A stretch of 64,000 nucleotides of DNA from positions 310,001 to 374,000 of the forward strand of contig JBCCDY010000001.1 in NCBI GenBank assembly GCA_039030555.1, in the 5' to 3' direction. Shown here one piece after another: positions 16,431 through 26,080 of this stretch. The position numbers and the translations under genes were made by a program. Position 1 is the stretch's first letter, and the number at the start of each line of letters is the position of its first letter. The notes beneath the pieces were generated by a model. The model was not told the origin of the DNA. It saw only the letters and a list, made by a program, of their open reading frames with translations, and did no database searches. The DNA comes from JBCCDY01 sp039030555. Its GTDB lineage: Bacteria > Bacteroidota > Bacteroidia > Cytophagales > Cyclobacteriaceae.

Positions 16431-19385
16431 TTAAGCTGCTTGAAAAGTGTGTTTTGTGGGTACTACGAGCTCAAGATCGACCAAAGTTCCTGTCCCATTC
16501 ACATTTCTGATCCAGAGCTTAGAATTGATCTTATCTGAACGTCGTCTCATATTTTCTAAACCATTACTATCGAACGACTTCCGATTATTTAAAACGCCAC
16601 AACCGTCGTCTTGAAGTTTGATGTGCACCTTACCTTCTTTCTGAACTACGTCGAAGTACACATTACAGGCATTTGAATGCTTTAGACAATTGGTCATAGC
16701 TTCTTTGAAGATAAAGACAATTTGACGAGACCAGCCTGGTGGCAATTTAAAGTCTACCTCCGGGCTAAGAATGTGATTATTGATTATAAATTTTTGATCG
16801 CTACCAGAGAAAAGTTGTTCTCCAAAATCTTTCAAATAGGTCAACACCTCAAATAAATTATCATTCTTGGGATCTATTGACCAGATGAATTCTCGTGTTC
16901 CTTTTAATAGATGACTTGCCGAACTCGAGAGGTTATCTAAAGCCCTTCTAATTTTCTCATCGGTTCCATTCAGTCTGAATTTCAGCAGATTTGAGTAGGT
17001 TAGGATGTTAGCTAATTCATTTCCAAGTTCATCGTGGAAATCCATAGCCAGGCTTTTACGCGTCCGTTCAATTTCTTCTTTCTTGAGCTCTTCCACTCTT
17101 CTGTTTTGAATTACGGCTCTTCTGATCAGCCATCTGTTCGTCCCAAAGACCGTAAGCCCTATGATCATCACCATTCCGCCAATAAACCAAGCCGTTTGCC
17201 AAAAAGGAGGTAATATTTCAAAGCTGTACTCAGTAGCTTCAATATTCCATACATCACTACTATTACTTGCCTTTACTTTGAATGTGTATTTACCCGCCGG
17301 GAGATTGGAATAGATCGCTTCATTCTTGTGTTTGCCTGATATCCAGTCATCGTCGAAACCCTCAAGCTTGAATTTATATTTTATACGCTCGGGGTGCGTC
17401 ATACTACTTCCCAGAAAACTGAAAGTGATGTGATTTTTTGAATACGGTAGTCTCAGGTTTTGTGGAATGTTGTACCATGGATCAATGCTTTTGGCCTCGC
17501 TTGAAATCTTGTATCTACCATAATTAATTTTAATGCCTCTTAAGCTGGTGATGGGTTCAATGTCATTCATTTTATCCGAAGAAGGGTTGTACTTGAATGC
17601 TCCTCCTATGGTACCAAACCATAAGCTTCCATTCACATCTTCATAAACCGCATGATGGTTGGACTCTATTCCAAAATAGCCTTCTTCTTTATTATAATGC
17701 GTAATTGTAGCAATAGAATCTAAATTTGGAAAGCTTATTTTATCTAAACCATTTCCCGTACCAACCCATAAGTTTTCCTTACCCTGGGCGTGCATAAAGT
17801 AAACCAGGTCGGAAGATAGACCAGCCTGCTCATCGATCTTTATAATGTTATCCTTTTTATGATCGTAGCCAAGTATTCCATTCTCTGAAAGGCCAAACCA
17901 TAAGTATTCATTGAATTCAGCAATTGATAATGCTGAACTATTAGCAATCTCTTCAACTGGAAAAGGGATAATCTTATCTTCTATCAATAGATCAATTCCC
18001 GTCTCCGTACATATAGCTATCGAGTCATCACTGAACTTATATAAGAAGTTGATGAAGTTATTGGAAAGACCGTCCTCGGTGGTCTTTCTGAAAATCATTT
18101 TTCCTGAATCGGTGATTTTGTACAACCCATTCGATGAAGCGATAATTAAATTATCGTTAGAATCCGTAATCATAAATCTGGCTGTGAAATGGTAGCCCTG
18201 ACGTGCAATTTTAATTGACTGAACGATATCACCATTTTGCATTTTGTGGATTAAGTCGTTGTCTGCTACCCAGACAAATCCCTTAGAGGATTTCGTGATT
18301 GCCCTGGCCTTGTAAATCTCAGGGTAATACGACTTCACATACGAATCTTTTTGACTAACATAATTCAAACCCGTAGACGTACCGAAGTATATATTACCTT
18401 GGTCGTCTCCATTTATGGTCATAACAACATCTCCTTCCAGGCCTAAAGAACTGTCTATATATTGAAATACATCTCCTGTATATTTATAAACCCCGTGTCC
18501 GTTTGATCCCATCCATAGGTTTTCTTCGCGGTCGACGTATATATCATATAATCTATCATTGGTAAAGCCTTTGCGTTCATCAATGAGTAGGATCTCGTCA
18601 TCTACGACCCTTAAAATTCCGGATCGTGCAGAAGCCCAGAGTTGATTATCAACTACAGCCAATGACCAGGTCCATTCGTCACTTAGCAACTTGATACTCC
18701 CCGAGTTCAAATTATGTTTAAACAACCCTTCCTTAGTAGAATAAAATCTGGTGCTTGATATTTGTTCGATATCAAAAACTTCAGAGCCTCTGATTTTTTC
18801 AGGGTACTCTTCTAGTGACAGCCCTTTTGTTGTCAGGTGGTAAATTCCCGCCTTGGCAGTAACGAAAGCCAATGAGTCTTTTCGATTCTTTATGGCATAT
18901 ACATCCTCGTTGAAATAACCTTCCTTTTCTTTAACCAAGTATGGTTCATAATTTTGAAATTTAATCAGCCCGCCTTCGGGGGAAGAGGCGTAAATGGTCG
19001 AGTCATTAAACTGTGCTATTTCGTTTACCCTGAAAAAGTTGGGTCTGCCCAGTCCGATATTCAGATAGTTTATAATGCTATCTCCATCAAAACGCCCAAA
19101 GCCATCCGGATAAATAAGCCAAACGTTATTATTGCTATCCGCATAAATATTATACACAAACCTGCTCTCCAACCCTTCTGTAATGGAACAGAAGTTCTTC
19201 CCATCATAATGACTTATCCCTCCACCCAGTGTTGAAAACCACATATTTCCATATTGGTCTTGGGTAATCCCTGTGACCTGAGATTGTGGAAGCCCTTCAA
19301 CTCGGTTGTAGTTTTTGAATATATAAGCCTGCCCTGAAGCCAACAAAGAGTAGAAGCAAAAAAGGCAGGTGAATAACCTTTTCAT
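16431..19385 (-). CDS. Reg_prop beta-propeller sensor histidine kinase (HisKA_3 type)
   Basis: 984 residues. A signal peptide (1-18) precedes about 12-14 periplasmic two-component regulator propeller (Reg_prop) repeats up to about residue 630, with repeats such as GNMWFSTLGGGISHYDG, ENLWMGSNGHGVYKYTG and GSLWFGTIGGAFKYNP. A Y_Y_Y domain follows (residues about 670-735: YKFKLEGFDDDWISG...YTFKVKASNS), then a membrane helix near 740-765. The cytoplasmic part has a HisKA_3 dimerisation helix with phosphoacceptor His784 (DFHDELGNELANIL) and an HATPase domain with N box KEAMTNCLKH and DDGCGV. It is paired with the NarL-type regulator downstream. In Bacteroides, Reg_prop sensors are mostly hybrid one-protein regulators of SusC/D loci; here kinase and regulator are separate, and a SusC/D operon lies 1.8 kb away. 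Confidence 0.95.
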   Translation of the reverse strand: MKRLFTCLFCFYSLLASGQAYIFKNYNRVEGLPQSQVTGITQDQYGNMWFSTLGGGISHYDGKNFCSITEGLESRFVYNIYADSNNNVWLIYPDGFGRFDGDSIINYLNIGLGRPNFFRVNEIAQFNDSTIYASSPEGGLIKFQNYEPYLVKEKEGYFNEDVYAIKNRKDSLAFVTAKAGIYHLTTKGLSLEEYPEKIRGSEVFDIEQISSTRFYSTKEGLFKHNLNSGSIKLLSDEWTWSLAVVDNQLWASARSGILRVVDDEILLIDERKGFTNDRLYDIYVDREENLWMGSNGHGVYKYTGDVFQYIDSSLGLEGDVVMTINGDDQGNIYFGTSTGLNYVSQKDSYVKSYYPEIYKARAITKSSKGFVWVADNDLIHKMQNGDIVQSIKIARQGYHFTARFMITDSNDNLIIASSNGLYKITDSGKMIFRKTTEDGLSNNFINFLYKFSDDSIAICTETGIDLLIEDKIIPFPVEEIANSSALSIAEFNEYLWFGLSENGILGYDHKKDNIIKIDEQAGLSSDLVYFMHAQGKENLWVGTGNGLDKISFPNLDSIATITHYNKEEGYFGIESNHHAVYEDVNGSLWFGTIGGAFKYNPSSDKMNDIEPITSLRGIKINYGRYKISSEAKSIDPWYNIPQNLRLPYSKNHITFSFLGSSMTHPERIKYKFKLEGFDDDWISGKHKNEAIYSNLPAGKYTFKVKASNSSDVWNIEATEYSFEILPPFWQTAWFIGGMVMIIGLTVFGTNRWLIRRAVIQNRRVEELKKEEIERTRKSLAMDFHDELGNELANILTYSNLLKFRLNGTDEKIRRALDNLSSSASHLLKGTREFIWSIDPKNDNLFEVLTYLKDFGEQLFSGSDQKFIINNHILSPEVDFKLPPGWSRQIVFIFKEAMTNCLKHSNACNVYFDVVQKEGKVHIKLQDDGCGVLNNRKSFDSNGLENMRRRSDKINSKLWIRNVNGTGTLVDLELVVPTKHTFQAA

Positions 19386-19432
19386 AAAATTATTTTAAAC
19401 CTTCAAAGGTCGGAGGTTATGGGCTCCATTAT

Positions 19433-19451
19433 ATCCCTTGTTATGAGGGAT
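19433..19451. promoter_or_regulatory. Inverted repeat ATCCCT-N7-AGGGAT, putative operator before the sensor kinase gene
   Basis: Perfect 6-base arms with a 7-base spacer, 47 bases upstream of the sensor gene start at 19385. Arms, spacer length and distance to the start codon match the site at 16392-16412. Confidence 0.6.
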
Positions 19452-19527
19452 TTACCTTCTCAAGTTAATCGTCAATTCGACCCTTCGGGTTTTAAGAAAG
19501 CTTGTTAACCATAAAAAAGAGCTGAAT

Positions 19528-19546
19528 CTGCCTTGAAATGAGGGAT
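19528..19546. promoter_or_regulatory. Third, imperfect copy of the operator-like repeat before the gene at 19581
   Basis: The right arm AGGGAT is intact; the left arm is CTGCCT, matching ATCCCT at 4 of 6 positions with the same 7-base spacer. The spacer TGAAATG resembles the TGTTATG of the second site. It lies 34 bases before the start of the secreted-protein gene on the + strand, which would make that gene a target of the same regulator. Confidence 0.45.
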
Positions 19547-19580
19547 TCCACAGAAGGTCAATAAGCCTATCTTAATTTCC

Positions 19581-20282
19581 ATGAAAAAGCTCTGTTTTAT
19601 ACTGATAAGTTTCAGCACTTATGCACAAAATGAAAACAACATAAACATCATCGATTTTGATGTGAATCCTGCGGGCATAATTCAGGAAACCTCTGAAAAA
19701 CGTGTTGATAGCGGTCCGAAGGAATTCTTTATGAACGAGTGGTCTATTGGAACAATCACTCTAAAGAATGGAAAAAAGATCAGAGATGTTCCTATTCGTT
19801 TTGAACTCATAAAGTCTAATGTTGAGATAAAGTTCCAGGATAAGATAAGAGTATGTCCTTCCAGGCATTTTACTGAATTTACCTTTCTAAATGCAAAGAA
19901 TGGCAACACCAGCAAGTTTGTTAACTCAACTCTATATGATGATGAGAATCCCCTGCCTTCTTCGTCGATTATGGAGATTATATATGAGGACTCTATTAGT
20001 CTTGGGGCTCTCCATTACATAGAAATTAAAAGAGCTACATACATACCTGCTTTTGATGTAGGTAAAGAATCAGATGAAATCATTCAGAAGAAAACCTATT
20101 ACATGTTTTCAAAAACTGAAGTGATTCCTCTTGATAAAAAGCTTAAAAAAAATCTAATCCATTTTTCTCCTTATCAGGAAGAGATTCAGGATTATGCAGA
20201 ATCAAAAAAACTAAAAGTTTTGAATTCTGAGGCTGAGATTATGAATTTAATCTCTTTTTATAATCGATTGATTGTCAAATAA
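19581..20282 (+). CDS. Small secreted protein of a Bacteroidota-restricted family, unknown function
   Basis: 233 residues. A short signal peptide (MKKLCFILISFSTYAQ) precedes a domain that starts NEWSIGTITLKNGKKIRDVPIRFELIKSNVEIKF. That pattern (a W..G.v.l.nG....dvplRydl core, then a V..F.l segment, with an LKVLNSEAEIMNLISFYN helix at the end) is one I know from many uncharacterised Bacteroidota proteins about 220-250 residues long; no function is assigned. It is transcribed divergently from the sensor kinase gene, with operator-like repeats on both sides of the intergenic region, so I infer control by that two-component system. A terminator-like hairpin follows at 20291. Confidence 0.75.
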   Translation: MKKLCFILISFSTYAQNENNINIIDFDVNPAGIIQETSEKRVDSGPKEFFMNEWSIGTITLKNGKKIRDVPIRFELIKSNVEIKFQDKIRVCPSRHFTEFTFLNAKNGNTSKFVNSTLYDDENPLPSSSIMEIIYEDSISLGALHYIEIKRATYIPAFDVGKESDEIIQKKTYYMFSKTEVIPLDKKLKKNLIHFSPYQEEIQDYAESKKLKVLNSEAEIMNLISFYNRLIVK

Positions 20283-20290
20283 GGACATAA

Positions 20291-20313
20291 AAAAAGCCCT
20301 TTCGGGCCTTTTC
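20291..20313 (+). terminator. Putative bidirectional intrinsic terminator
   Basis: A-rich run, then GCCC-TTTC-GGGC, then CTTTTC. The stem is a 4-base G/C core extended by A/T pairs past one mismatch. It lies between the end of the gene at 20282 (+) and the end of the gene at 20335 (-), so it can serve both. Confidence 0.55.
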
Positions 20314-20334
20314 ATTAAACCTTAATTCCAATCC

Positions 20335-21222
20335 CTACATAGGAGTAAGCGTAGTCGTACTTTCTGTTCCAACAATACTCCAGTTGATCGTAATAATACC
20401 GGTTTCAGGATCATAAGAACCCAAGCCCAAACCTGCTGCCTGGCTCACAGCGACAAGTCCTGGAGGACTGAAAGTCGGAACGGAGATTTGATTACAAATG
20501 TCATTGAAGGTTCCTCCTCCCTCGAAAGTAGGGTCTGAAATCAAGATACCAAGCAAGCCTGCTGAAATATCGGAGACGCTATAATTTCCATTTCCATTAT
20601 CGGTAACCGTTACCACAGCTGAGCTTGGACCAAATGGACCAGTCGTATTTCCGTTATAATCCCCTTCAGGAATATTAGATGGACAAACTAGAAAAACAGG
20701 TTGAACACATGTTCCCCTCGCATTATTAACCCCACAAATTTCAGGGTTGGTATTTTCAGGGCCAAAAACTCTTCCGTCCAGCATAGTTACGCGAAAAGTA
20801 AACAGAAAAGCATCACCGCCGTCCAAAGAATCCAGATCAAGCGGACTGAACAAACTAACGATCTCATTTTCCAAATCAAACACTCTCCGTCCTCTCGGGT
20901 CTTGGTCCCTCAATAGAAAAACTTCATCAGACACAAAGCCCGTAGAAGCTTGCTGAAACTGAACTGATATTTCAACGAAATCAATCAATGCTCCTTCATT
21001 CCCGAGTGAATCGGTGGGGGTAAGGTTCATTCCAATTTCAGCTACTGATAAGTCACCGAATAAATTAAGCTGAGTGGAGTCAAAATCTGCTCTGACTAGG
21101 CCTCCCTTAGGAAAAGTATCTAAAGGGTTTTGAAACTCTTCATCACTGCATCCTATGAACAGGAGTAATGCGAAAGTTGTTGCTATTAATGATCTATATA
21201 AATTTTTCATTCTTATTTTCAT
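20335..21222 (-). CDS. Lipoprotein, third gene of the SusC/D operon
   Basis: 295 residues. A lipoprotein signal ends at FIGCSDEE (Cys25; the start may instead be the second Met at 21210, giving MKNLYRSLI). The first half is an unassigned beta-rich domain. The second half begins with CPSNIPEGDYNGNTTG and continues VTVTDNGNGNYSVSDISAG, a layout I recognise from surface lipoproteins encoded behind SusC/D pairs in Cytophagia. The stop TAA of susD abuts its ATG directly, so the two are coupled. Proteins in this position usually bind ligand at the cell surface; I infer that role from the context. No ligand can be named. Confidence 0.75.
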   Translation of the reverse strand: MKIRMKNLYRSLIATTFALLLFIGCSDEEFQNPLDTFPKGGLVRADFDSTQLNLFGDLSVAEIGMNLTPTDSLGNEGALIDFVEISVQFQQASTGFVSDEVFLLRDQDPRGRRVFDLENEIVSLFSPLDLDSLDGGDAFLFTFRVTMLDGRVFGPENTNPEICGVNNARGTCVQPVFLVCPSNIPEGDYNGNTTGPFGPSSAVVTVTDNGNGNYSVSDISAGLLGILISDPTFEGGGTFNDICNQISVPTFSPPGLVAVSQAAGLGLGSYDPETGIITINWSIVGTESTTTLTPM

Positions 21223-22803
21223 TTAGTTGACATCCCAAAAAACCCTGTCCTGAGTTACGATGCGTTGATCCGGAGCTACCGGATTTGCATCAAGCTCCAC
21301 CAACACATAAGGAAAGCTTATGGGAAAATCCCTCGAAGTTTGGGTATTCACATCATCGTCCAGATTAGGATCAAATATCTCAGGAAAGCCAGTTCTTCTG
21401 ATGTCGTTATAACTATCGAAACCCCACCCAAAATTGGCAATGGCTTTCTGCTGCATAATCAAATCAAGCTTTCCGGCATCGTCAGCAGCGTCAAATTCAG
21501 CTCTTCTTGTGTTGACATAGGCTTCAACAGTTGCGGCATCAATAGTGGGAGCTCCTCCGCCTACAATACCTACCACCTCGTTCACCTTATTAAATGCTGA
21601 TTCAACGCCTTCTTCAAATAGCATTGCCGGGTCACCAACATTCAAATTCTCTTCTAAGGCCAATTCAGCTAATATGAAATTCAAATTATAATAGGTTAAC
21701 AGGCGTAATGGCGCATTTCCCTGGGCACTAGCTGCTGTTCCTGTTCCTCCATTTCCATCATTGAAAGCACCTCCAGCCGGGTATAAACCCAGGAGACTTT
21801 GAGAGTTCTGCTGTGCAAAGCTCGCGTTTGGTCCTACCGCCCCAAATCTTGTAGAAACAAAGAGGCCATCCGGTGTATCATCCTGAAAATCGGTTGGGTT
21901 TTGCGCTGTCCCTCCCGATACAATTTGATTGAACCAGTAATAATTGATCCTCGGGTCATTGAGCGCCTGCATCCTCTCATAAAAGAAAGGGCTTATCGTC
22001 GATTCCCGGCTGGTAGCCGCCCAATTGGTTTGAAAAGCTACATTTCTGTTTTCTGGGGCGTTTCCTGTTCCAAATTGAAATTGAAAATCATCTGTTGCGT
22101 CACGAAAAATATCACCGGAGGCAACTAATCCTTCAACAGTCGTTCCACTGAAGAGATCTGTAAGCCGAACGTTATTGTGAAGTTTAATGATCAACACATT
22201 CGCCAGTCGTTCCCATTGATCAAGGTTGCCCCCATAGAAAACATCATCCCCACTAGGAGATAGTGTAGAGGCGCCATTTAAGTTTTGTTTGGCTTCGTTT
22301 AGGACATTGAGTATGTCTTCATAAATAGCCCTTCCGTTATCGTAAGACGGAGCAAAATTTTCGGTCAGAGCTTCAAAATATGGAACATCTCCCCACAAAT
22401 CGACCATAATGGAAAAAGCAAAAGACTGAAGTATTTGAGCAACTCCTACATAGTGAAGAGCTCCATCTTCCGTTCCATTATCAATGATAACCTGTAGATC
22501 TTTCAATCCTCTGGAATACAATTGTATCCAGTCGTTTGCGAAATCTGTTCCATCAACCCCGTATTGATCTACTCTAAAGTTTACAATCTGATGTGCAAAA
22601 GTTAAGGTAGCGTTGTTGATCCCTCCGGTTACTTGCGAAAAAGCAAATGCGAAAGATGCTTCTCCGGAAGTTAATAGTAGCGGAAGCGGAGATTCTGTAG
22701 GATTGTTAGGGTCATCGTTGATATCCAACTCACAACTTACAGGCAGAATCATAAACAAGCCTGCCAGTACAAAAAATGGTAGTTTATATATTATTCTTTT
22801 CAT
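21223..22803 (-). CDS. SusD/RagB-family nutrient-binding lipoprotein
   Basis: 526 residues. The signal peptide ends LPVSCELD (lipobox Cys24), placing it on the outer-membrane surface. SusD hallmarks are the N-terminal segment around TSGEASFAF, VAQILQSFAFSIMVDLWGDVPYFEAL, the helix RLANVLIIKLHNNVRL, and near the C-terminus the RRTGFPEIF...FPISFPYVLVELDANP region. It belongs to the SusD-like superfamily that caps a SusC TonB-dependent channel. The susC gene lies 10 bases upstream and a lipoprotein gene starts immediately after its stop. Substrate unknown; no glycoside hydrolase, sulfatase or peptidase gene is next to it, so nothing in the neighbourhood names the nutrient. Confidence 0.93.
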   Translation of the reverse strand: MKRIIYKLPFFVLAGLFMILPVSCELDINDDPNNPTESPLPLLLTSGEASFAFAFSQVTGGINNATLTFAHQIVNFRVDQYGVDGTDFANDWIQLYSRGLKDLQVIIDNGTEDGALHYVGVAQILQSFAFSIMVDLWGDVPYFEALTENFAPSYDNGRAIYEDILNVLNEAKQNLNGASTLSPSGDDVFYGGNLDQWERLANVLIIKLHNNVRLTDLFSGTTVEGLVASGDIFRDATDDFQFQFGTGNAPENRNVAFQTNWAATSRESTISPFFYERMQALNDPRINYYWFNQIVSGGTAQNPTDFQDDTPDGLFVSTRFGAVGPNASFAQQNSQSLLGLYPAGGAFNDGNGGTGTAASAQGNAPLRLLTYYNLNFILAELALEENLNVGDPAMLFEEGVESAFNKVNEVVGIVGGGAPTIDAATVEAYVNTRRAEFDAADDAGKLDLIMQQKAIANFGWGFDSYNDIRRTGFPEIFDPNLDDDVNTQTSRDFPISFPYVLVELDANPVAPDQRIVTQDRVFWDVN

Positions 22804-22813
22804 GACTTTCTAA

Positions 22814-25800
22814 TTAAAGAGTGAACTTTAGATTAACCCCGTATCTCCGAACCGATGGCAGATAAGTCCTGAATTCCAGGCCCTGAGCGTTTGTAGCACC
22901 GAAGGTGTTTGTCTCAGGGTCGAAATTTGATGCATCAGGAAAATTAGGAGCGTTATACCATAGGTTTCTACCAGTAAGTGAAATGCTAACACTTCCAAAC
23001 GGCGTTGATTCCAATAGGCTTTTCGGAAGAGAATATGATAAAGCCACTTCCCTCAATCGATAAACGGTAGCATCATAAACATCTTTCTCACTCGAAGGCC
23101 CGAAACCAAAATTGTTGAAAAACAATCTATTCGCATTCGTCTGGATGGTGTTCGGAATTTTATTTCCCTCAGCATCCAAAATTGGCTCTCCGGTATTGGC
23201 ATCGCCTAAAAAACCAGGGATAACAATGGAAGCTTCCCTATCTTCAGTATCAGCAGTAACTCCTCTAGCAAAGAAGGTCTGGTTTGTTGCCGAATACAGA
23301 TCTCCTCCTTGTTTCCAATCGAACACAACTCTGAATGATATTCCTTTGTAGTTTACGGTATTGGTTATCCCTAATAGAAAATCCGGATTAGGATTTCCAA
23401 TAACACGGGTATCCAGAGATTCAATTAAACGTCCATTCGTTGGGTTGACAAGAAAATTATCATCTTCATCGGTGACAAAATAAGTCCCTGTCAGAACGCC
23501 GTATTCCTCTCCCGGAATCAATTGAATATTCGGGTTTCCGAAGGTTGGGGTAATATTTAAGGATTCTACATCTCCAATATCAACTACTTCATTCCTATTC
23601 AGGGTGAAACTTCCATACACATTCCAGTTAAGTCCATTATTCAATGAAACGGGTGTAACATCAATTCCTAATTCTACTCCTTCATTGGTAACTTCTCCAA
23701 TGTTGGTAACCTGGGAAGTAAAGCCTGACTCGGAGGGAAGCCTTACGGCAATAATCTGGTCTGTTGTTTTTCTGAAATAGTAAGTAGCATCTATACCAAT
23801 TCTGTTATTGAAAAACTTAACATCCAATCCTGCTTCTAATTCCCTGGTAAATTCTGGCGTTAAAGCCGGGTTACCAATTACATTTCCCTGAGTTGCTCCC
23901 GACACGTTCTGAGCGGTCGGCGTATTCAAGGGCAATCCTATTGAATTGGCATTATTTCCGAAAGTCGGATTATTTTGAAAAATAGGACTCAGAAGATAAG
24001 GTGGTGCGTCATTACCAACACGAGACCACCCACCTCTTACTTTACCGAAGCTTAAAACATTTGAATCTAAATTAAATGCCTCGGTGAAAATGAAAGAGCC
24101 GCTAACACTTGGGTAGAAAAAGCTCCTGTTATTGACTGGAAGGGTTGACGACCAGTCGTTTCTTCCAGTTGTATTAATAAAAGCGAAATCCCTATACCCG
24201 AAAGAAACGTCGTAGTACGCTCCAATCAATCTTCTAGTCTCGACTCCCAGATCCGGCGGGTTAGGGTTACTTAAGTTTGCAACGTTATCGAGGTTGATGA
24301 TATCACGAGATATGATGCCCGTTCCAACAATAGTTTGATTGTCATTTCTTCTTTGGTTCCAGCTATGGCCAACAGTAGCAGTCACATCAAAATCCTTATT
24401 TATATCCTTAGAAAAAGTGATCAGGATGTTAGATTCAATTTCCTGCCAGAAGTAGCGATCGTTAATGATCTCACCAATACCATTTCTTCCGTTTGATCCA
24501 GGATTTACGCTTTGAAAGCGTTCATCCGTATATTGATTAACTCCGATTTTATAGGAAGCCGATAGCCAATCGTTTAAGTCGTAAGAAAAGCTCACATTCC
24601 CAACAAATCGATTTACCTGACTATTGAATCGGTTATTCTCCACCGCGTAATAAGGGTTATCCGCAGTTACAGGAAATACATTACCCCCTGTAATGGGGTT
24701 TTCGAATGGAAACTGTTCAAAATCCTGCAAAGGCCAGGTCCTGTTCAACCATAAAAGCCTTGAAGTTATAGAAGTGGCTCCCAGGGCATTTCCTGCCGTG
24801 ATTGGGGCATCTTGTTCGGAGTACGTATAAGCAAAATTTCCCCCTACACTCAGTCCGTTATCCAAAATAGCCTTACCACCAATGGACATCTGATATCGTT
24901 GAAACTCCGACTCCGGAATGATCCCTTCATTCTCCGTCCTGGAAAGGACAGCCGTCATGACTGCATTATCATTTCCTCCTGAAATCGACACGGAATTTTC
25001 CAGCACAAAACCTCTTTGAAAAAAGTCTTCGACATTATCAGGTTGTGCAACGAAAGGAATATTTATGGCTCCTGTAGGATTTCCATCAGCATCGAAAACG
25101 GAAAATTGAGGAAACTCAGCAGCTCCTACTCCTGACCCTTGTCCTTCACCAAACCAGTGGGGAATACTGTCCAACTCAGCAAAAGCTGGTCCCCAGGAAC
25201 CATTCACATTGCCGTAATCAAAATCTGACCCGGCACCGTATGTGTTTTGATAATCCGGAAGTTTAGCTACTTCTTCTACAGAGTAAGAGTTGGAAAAGGT
25301 TATCTCCAGCCCTTTTTTTGAAGCCCGGCCGGAACCCGTTTTGGTTGTAATCAGTATTACACCATTCGCAGCTCTTACACCATATAAAGCAGCGGCAGCA
25401 GCACCTTTCAATACCGTTATCGACTCAATATTATTAGGGTCAATATCCGATATTCTGCTGGAGTAAGGCGCACCATTAGACAGTTGGCTCGCTGTACTAT
25501 TTTGCTGGGTATTAAACGGAATACCATCAACTACGAAAAGAGGTTCATTACTATTAAGTAAAGATGAATTTCCTCGAATCGTAATTCTGGTAGAAGCCCC
25601 AGGCGCACTACTTGACCCCTGGATATTGACGCCAGGAACTTTACCTTGCAAGGCTCTTACTGCATCGGGTTCAGAGATTTGCTGTACCTGATCACTGCTA
25701 ATATTTTCAACAGAATAGCCCAAAGATCTTTTTTCCCTTTGAATACCCTGAGCAGTAACCACAACCTCACTAAGTTCAGTAACATCTGACGCTAACTGTA

Positions 25801-26080
25801 CATCAATAATGCTGCGATTCCCAATTTCCAGCTCTTGGGGAGCATATCCGATAAAAGTAAAACTTAGTATACTTGAACCCGATGGAACATTTAATCGGTA
25901 ACTGCCATCAATGTCAGTCACTGTTCCCGTAGTCGTTCCTTTCACTACCACATTAACCCCCGGAAGAGAGGCTCCATTTTCATCCGTAACGGTACCTGAT
26001 ACCGCACGATCTTGGGCATAGGTCTGTCCCAGAAAAAGGACAAAGGCTATACTCATTAAACTTCGTAGAAATACATTCAT
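22814..26080 (-). CDS. SusC/RagA-family TonB-dependent outer-membrane transporter
   Basis: 1088 residues. The signal peptide ends TYAQDRA. A carboxypeptidase-D-regulatory-like domain (about 25-105) shows GTVTDENGASLPGVNVVVKG and GSYRLNVPSG. The plug domain contains the family motif for SusC-type plugs (ALQGKVPGVNI...TRITIRGNSSL...PLFVVDGIPFN) and DPNNIESITVLKGAAAAALYG. The rest is a 22-strand barrel with aromatic ends, finishing VRRYGVNLKFTL. It imports a ligand presented by the SusD partner, energised by TonB. It is first in a three-gene operon. The leader contains an inverted repeat that can pair with bases right behind the start codon. No sigma/anti-sigma domain is attached. Confidence 0.96.
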   Translation of the reverse strand: MNVFLRSLMSIAFVLFLGQTYAQDRAVSGTVTDENGASLPGVNVVVKGTTTGTVTDIDGSYRLNVPSGSSILSFTFIGYAPQELEIGNRSIIDVQLASDVTELSEVVVTAQGIQREKRSLGYSVENISSDQVQQISEPDAVRALQGKVPGVNIQGSSSAPGASTRITIRGNSSLLNSNEPLFVVDGIPFNTQQNSTASQLSNGAPYSSRISDIDPNNIESITVLKGAAAAALYGVRAANGVILITTKTGSGRASKKGLEITFSNSYSVEEVAKLPDYQNTYGAGSDFDYGNVNGSWGPAFAELDSIPHWFGEGQGSGVGAAEFPQFSVFDADGNPTGAINIPFVAQPDNVEDFFQRGFVLENSVSISGGNDNAVMTAVLSRTENEGIIPESEFQRYQMSIGGKAILDNGLSVGGNFAYTYSEQDAPITAGNALGATSITSRLLWLNRTWPLQDFEQFPFENPITGGNVFPVTADNPYYAVENNRFNSQVNRFVGNVSFSYDLNDWLSASYKIGVNQYTDERFQSVNPGSNGRNGIGEIINDRYFWQEIESNILITFSKDINKDFDVTATVGHSWNQRRNDNQTIVGTGIISRDIINLDNVANLSNPNPPDLGVETRRLIGAYYDVSFGYRDFAFINTTGRNDWSSTLPVNNRSFFYPSVSGSFIFTEAFNLDSNVLSFGKVRGGWSRVGNDAPPYLLSPIFQNNPTFGNNANSIGLPLNTPTAQNVSGATQGNVIGNPALTPEFTRELEAGLDVKFFNNRIGIDATYYFRKTTDQIIAVRLPSESGFTSQVTNIGEVTNEGVELGIDVTPVSLNNGLNWNVYGSFTLNRNEVVDIGDVESLNITPTFGNPNIQLIPGEEYGVLTGTYFVTDEDDNFLVNPTNGRLIESLDTRVIGNPNPDFLLGITNTVNYKGISFRVVFDWKQGGDLYSATNQTFFARGVTADTEDREASIVIPGFLGDANTGEPILDAEGNKIPNTIQTNANRLFFNNFGFGPSSEKDVYDATVYRLREVALSYSLPKSLLESTPFGSVSISLTGRNLWYNAPNFPDASNFDPETNTFGATNAQGLEFRTYLPSVRRYGVNLKFTL

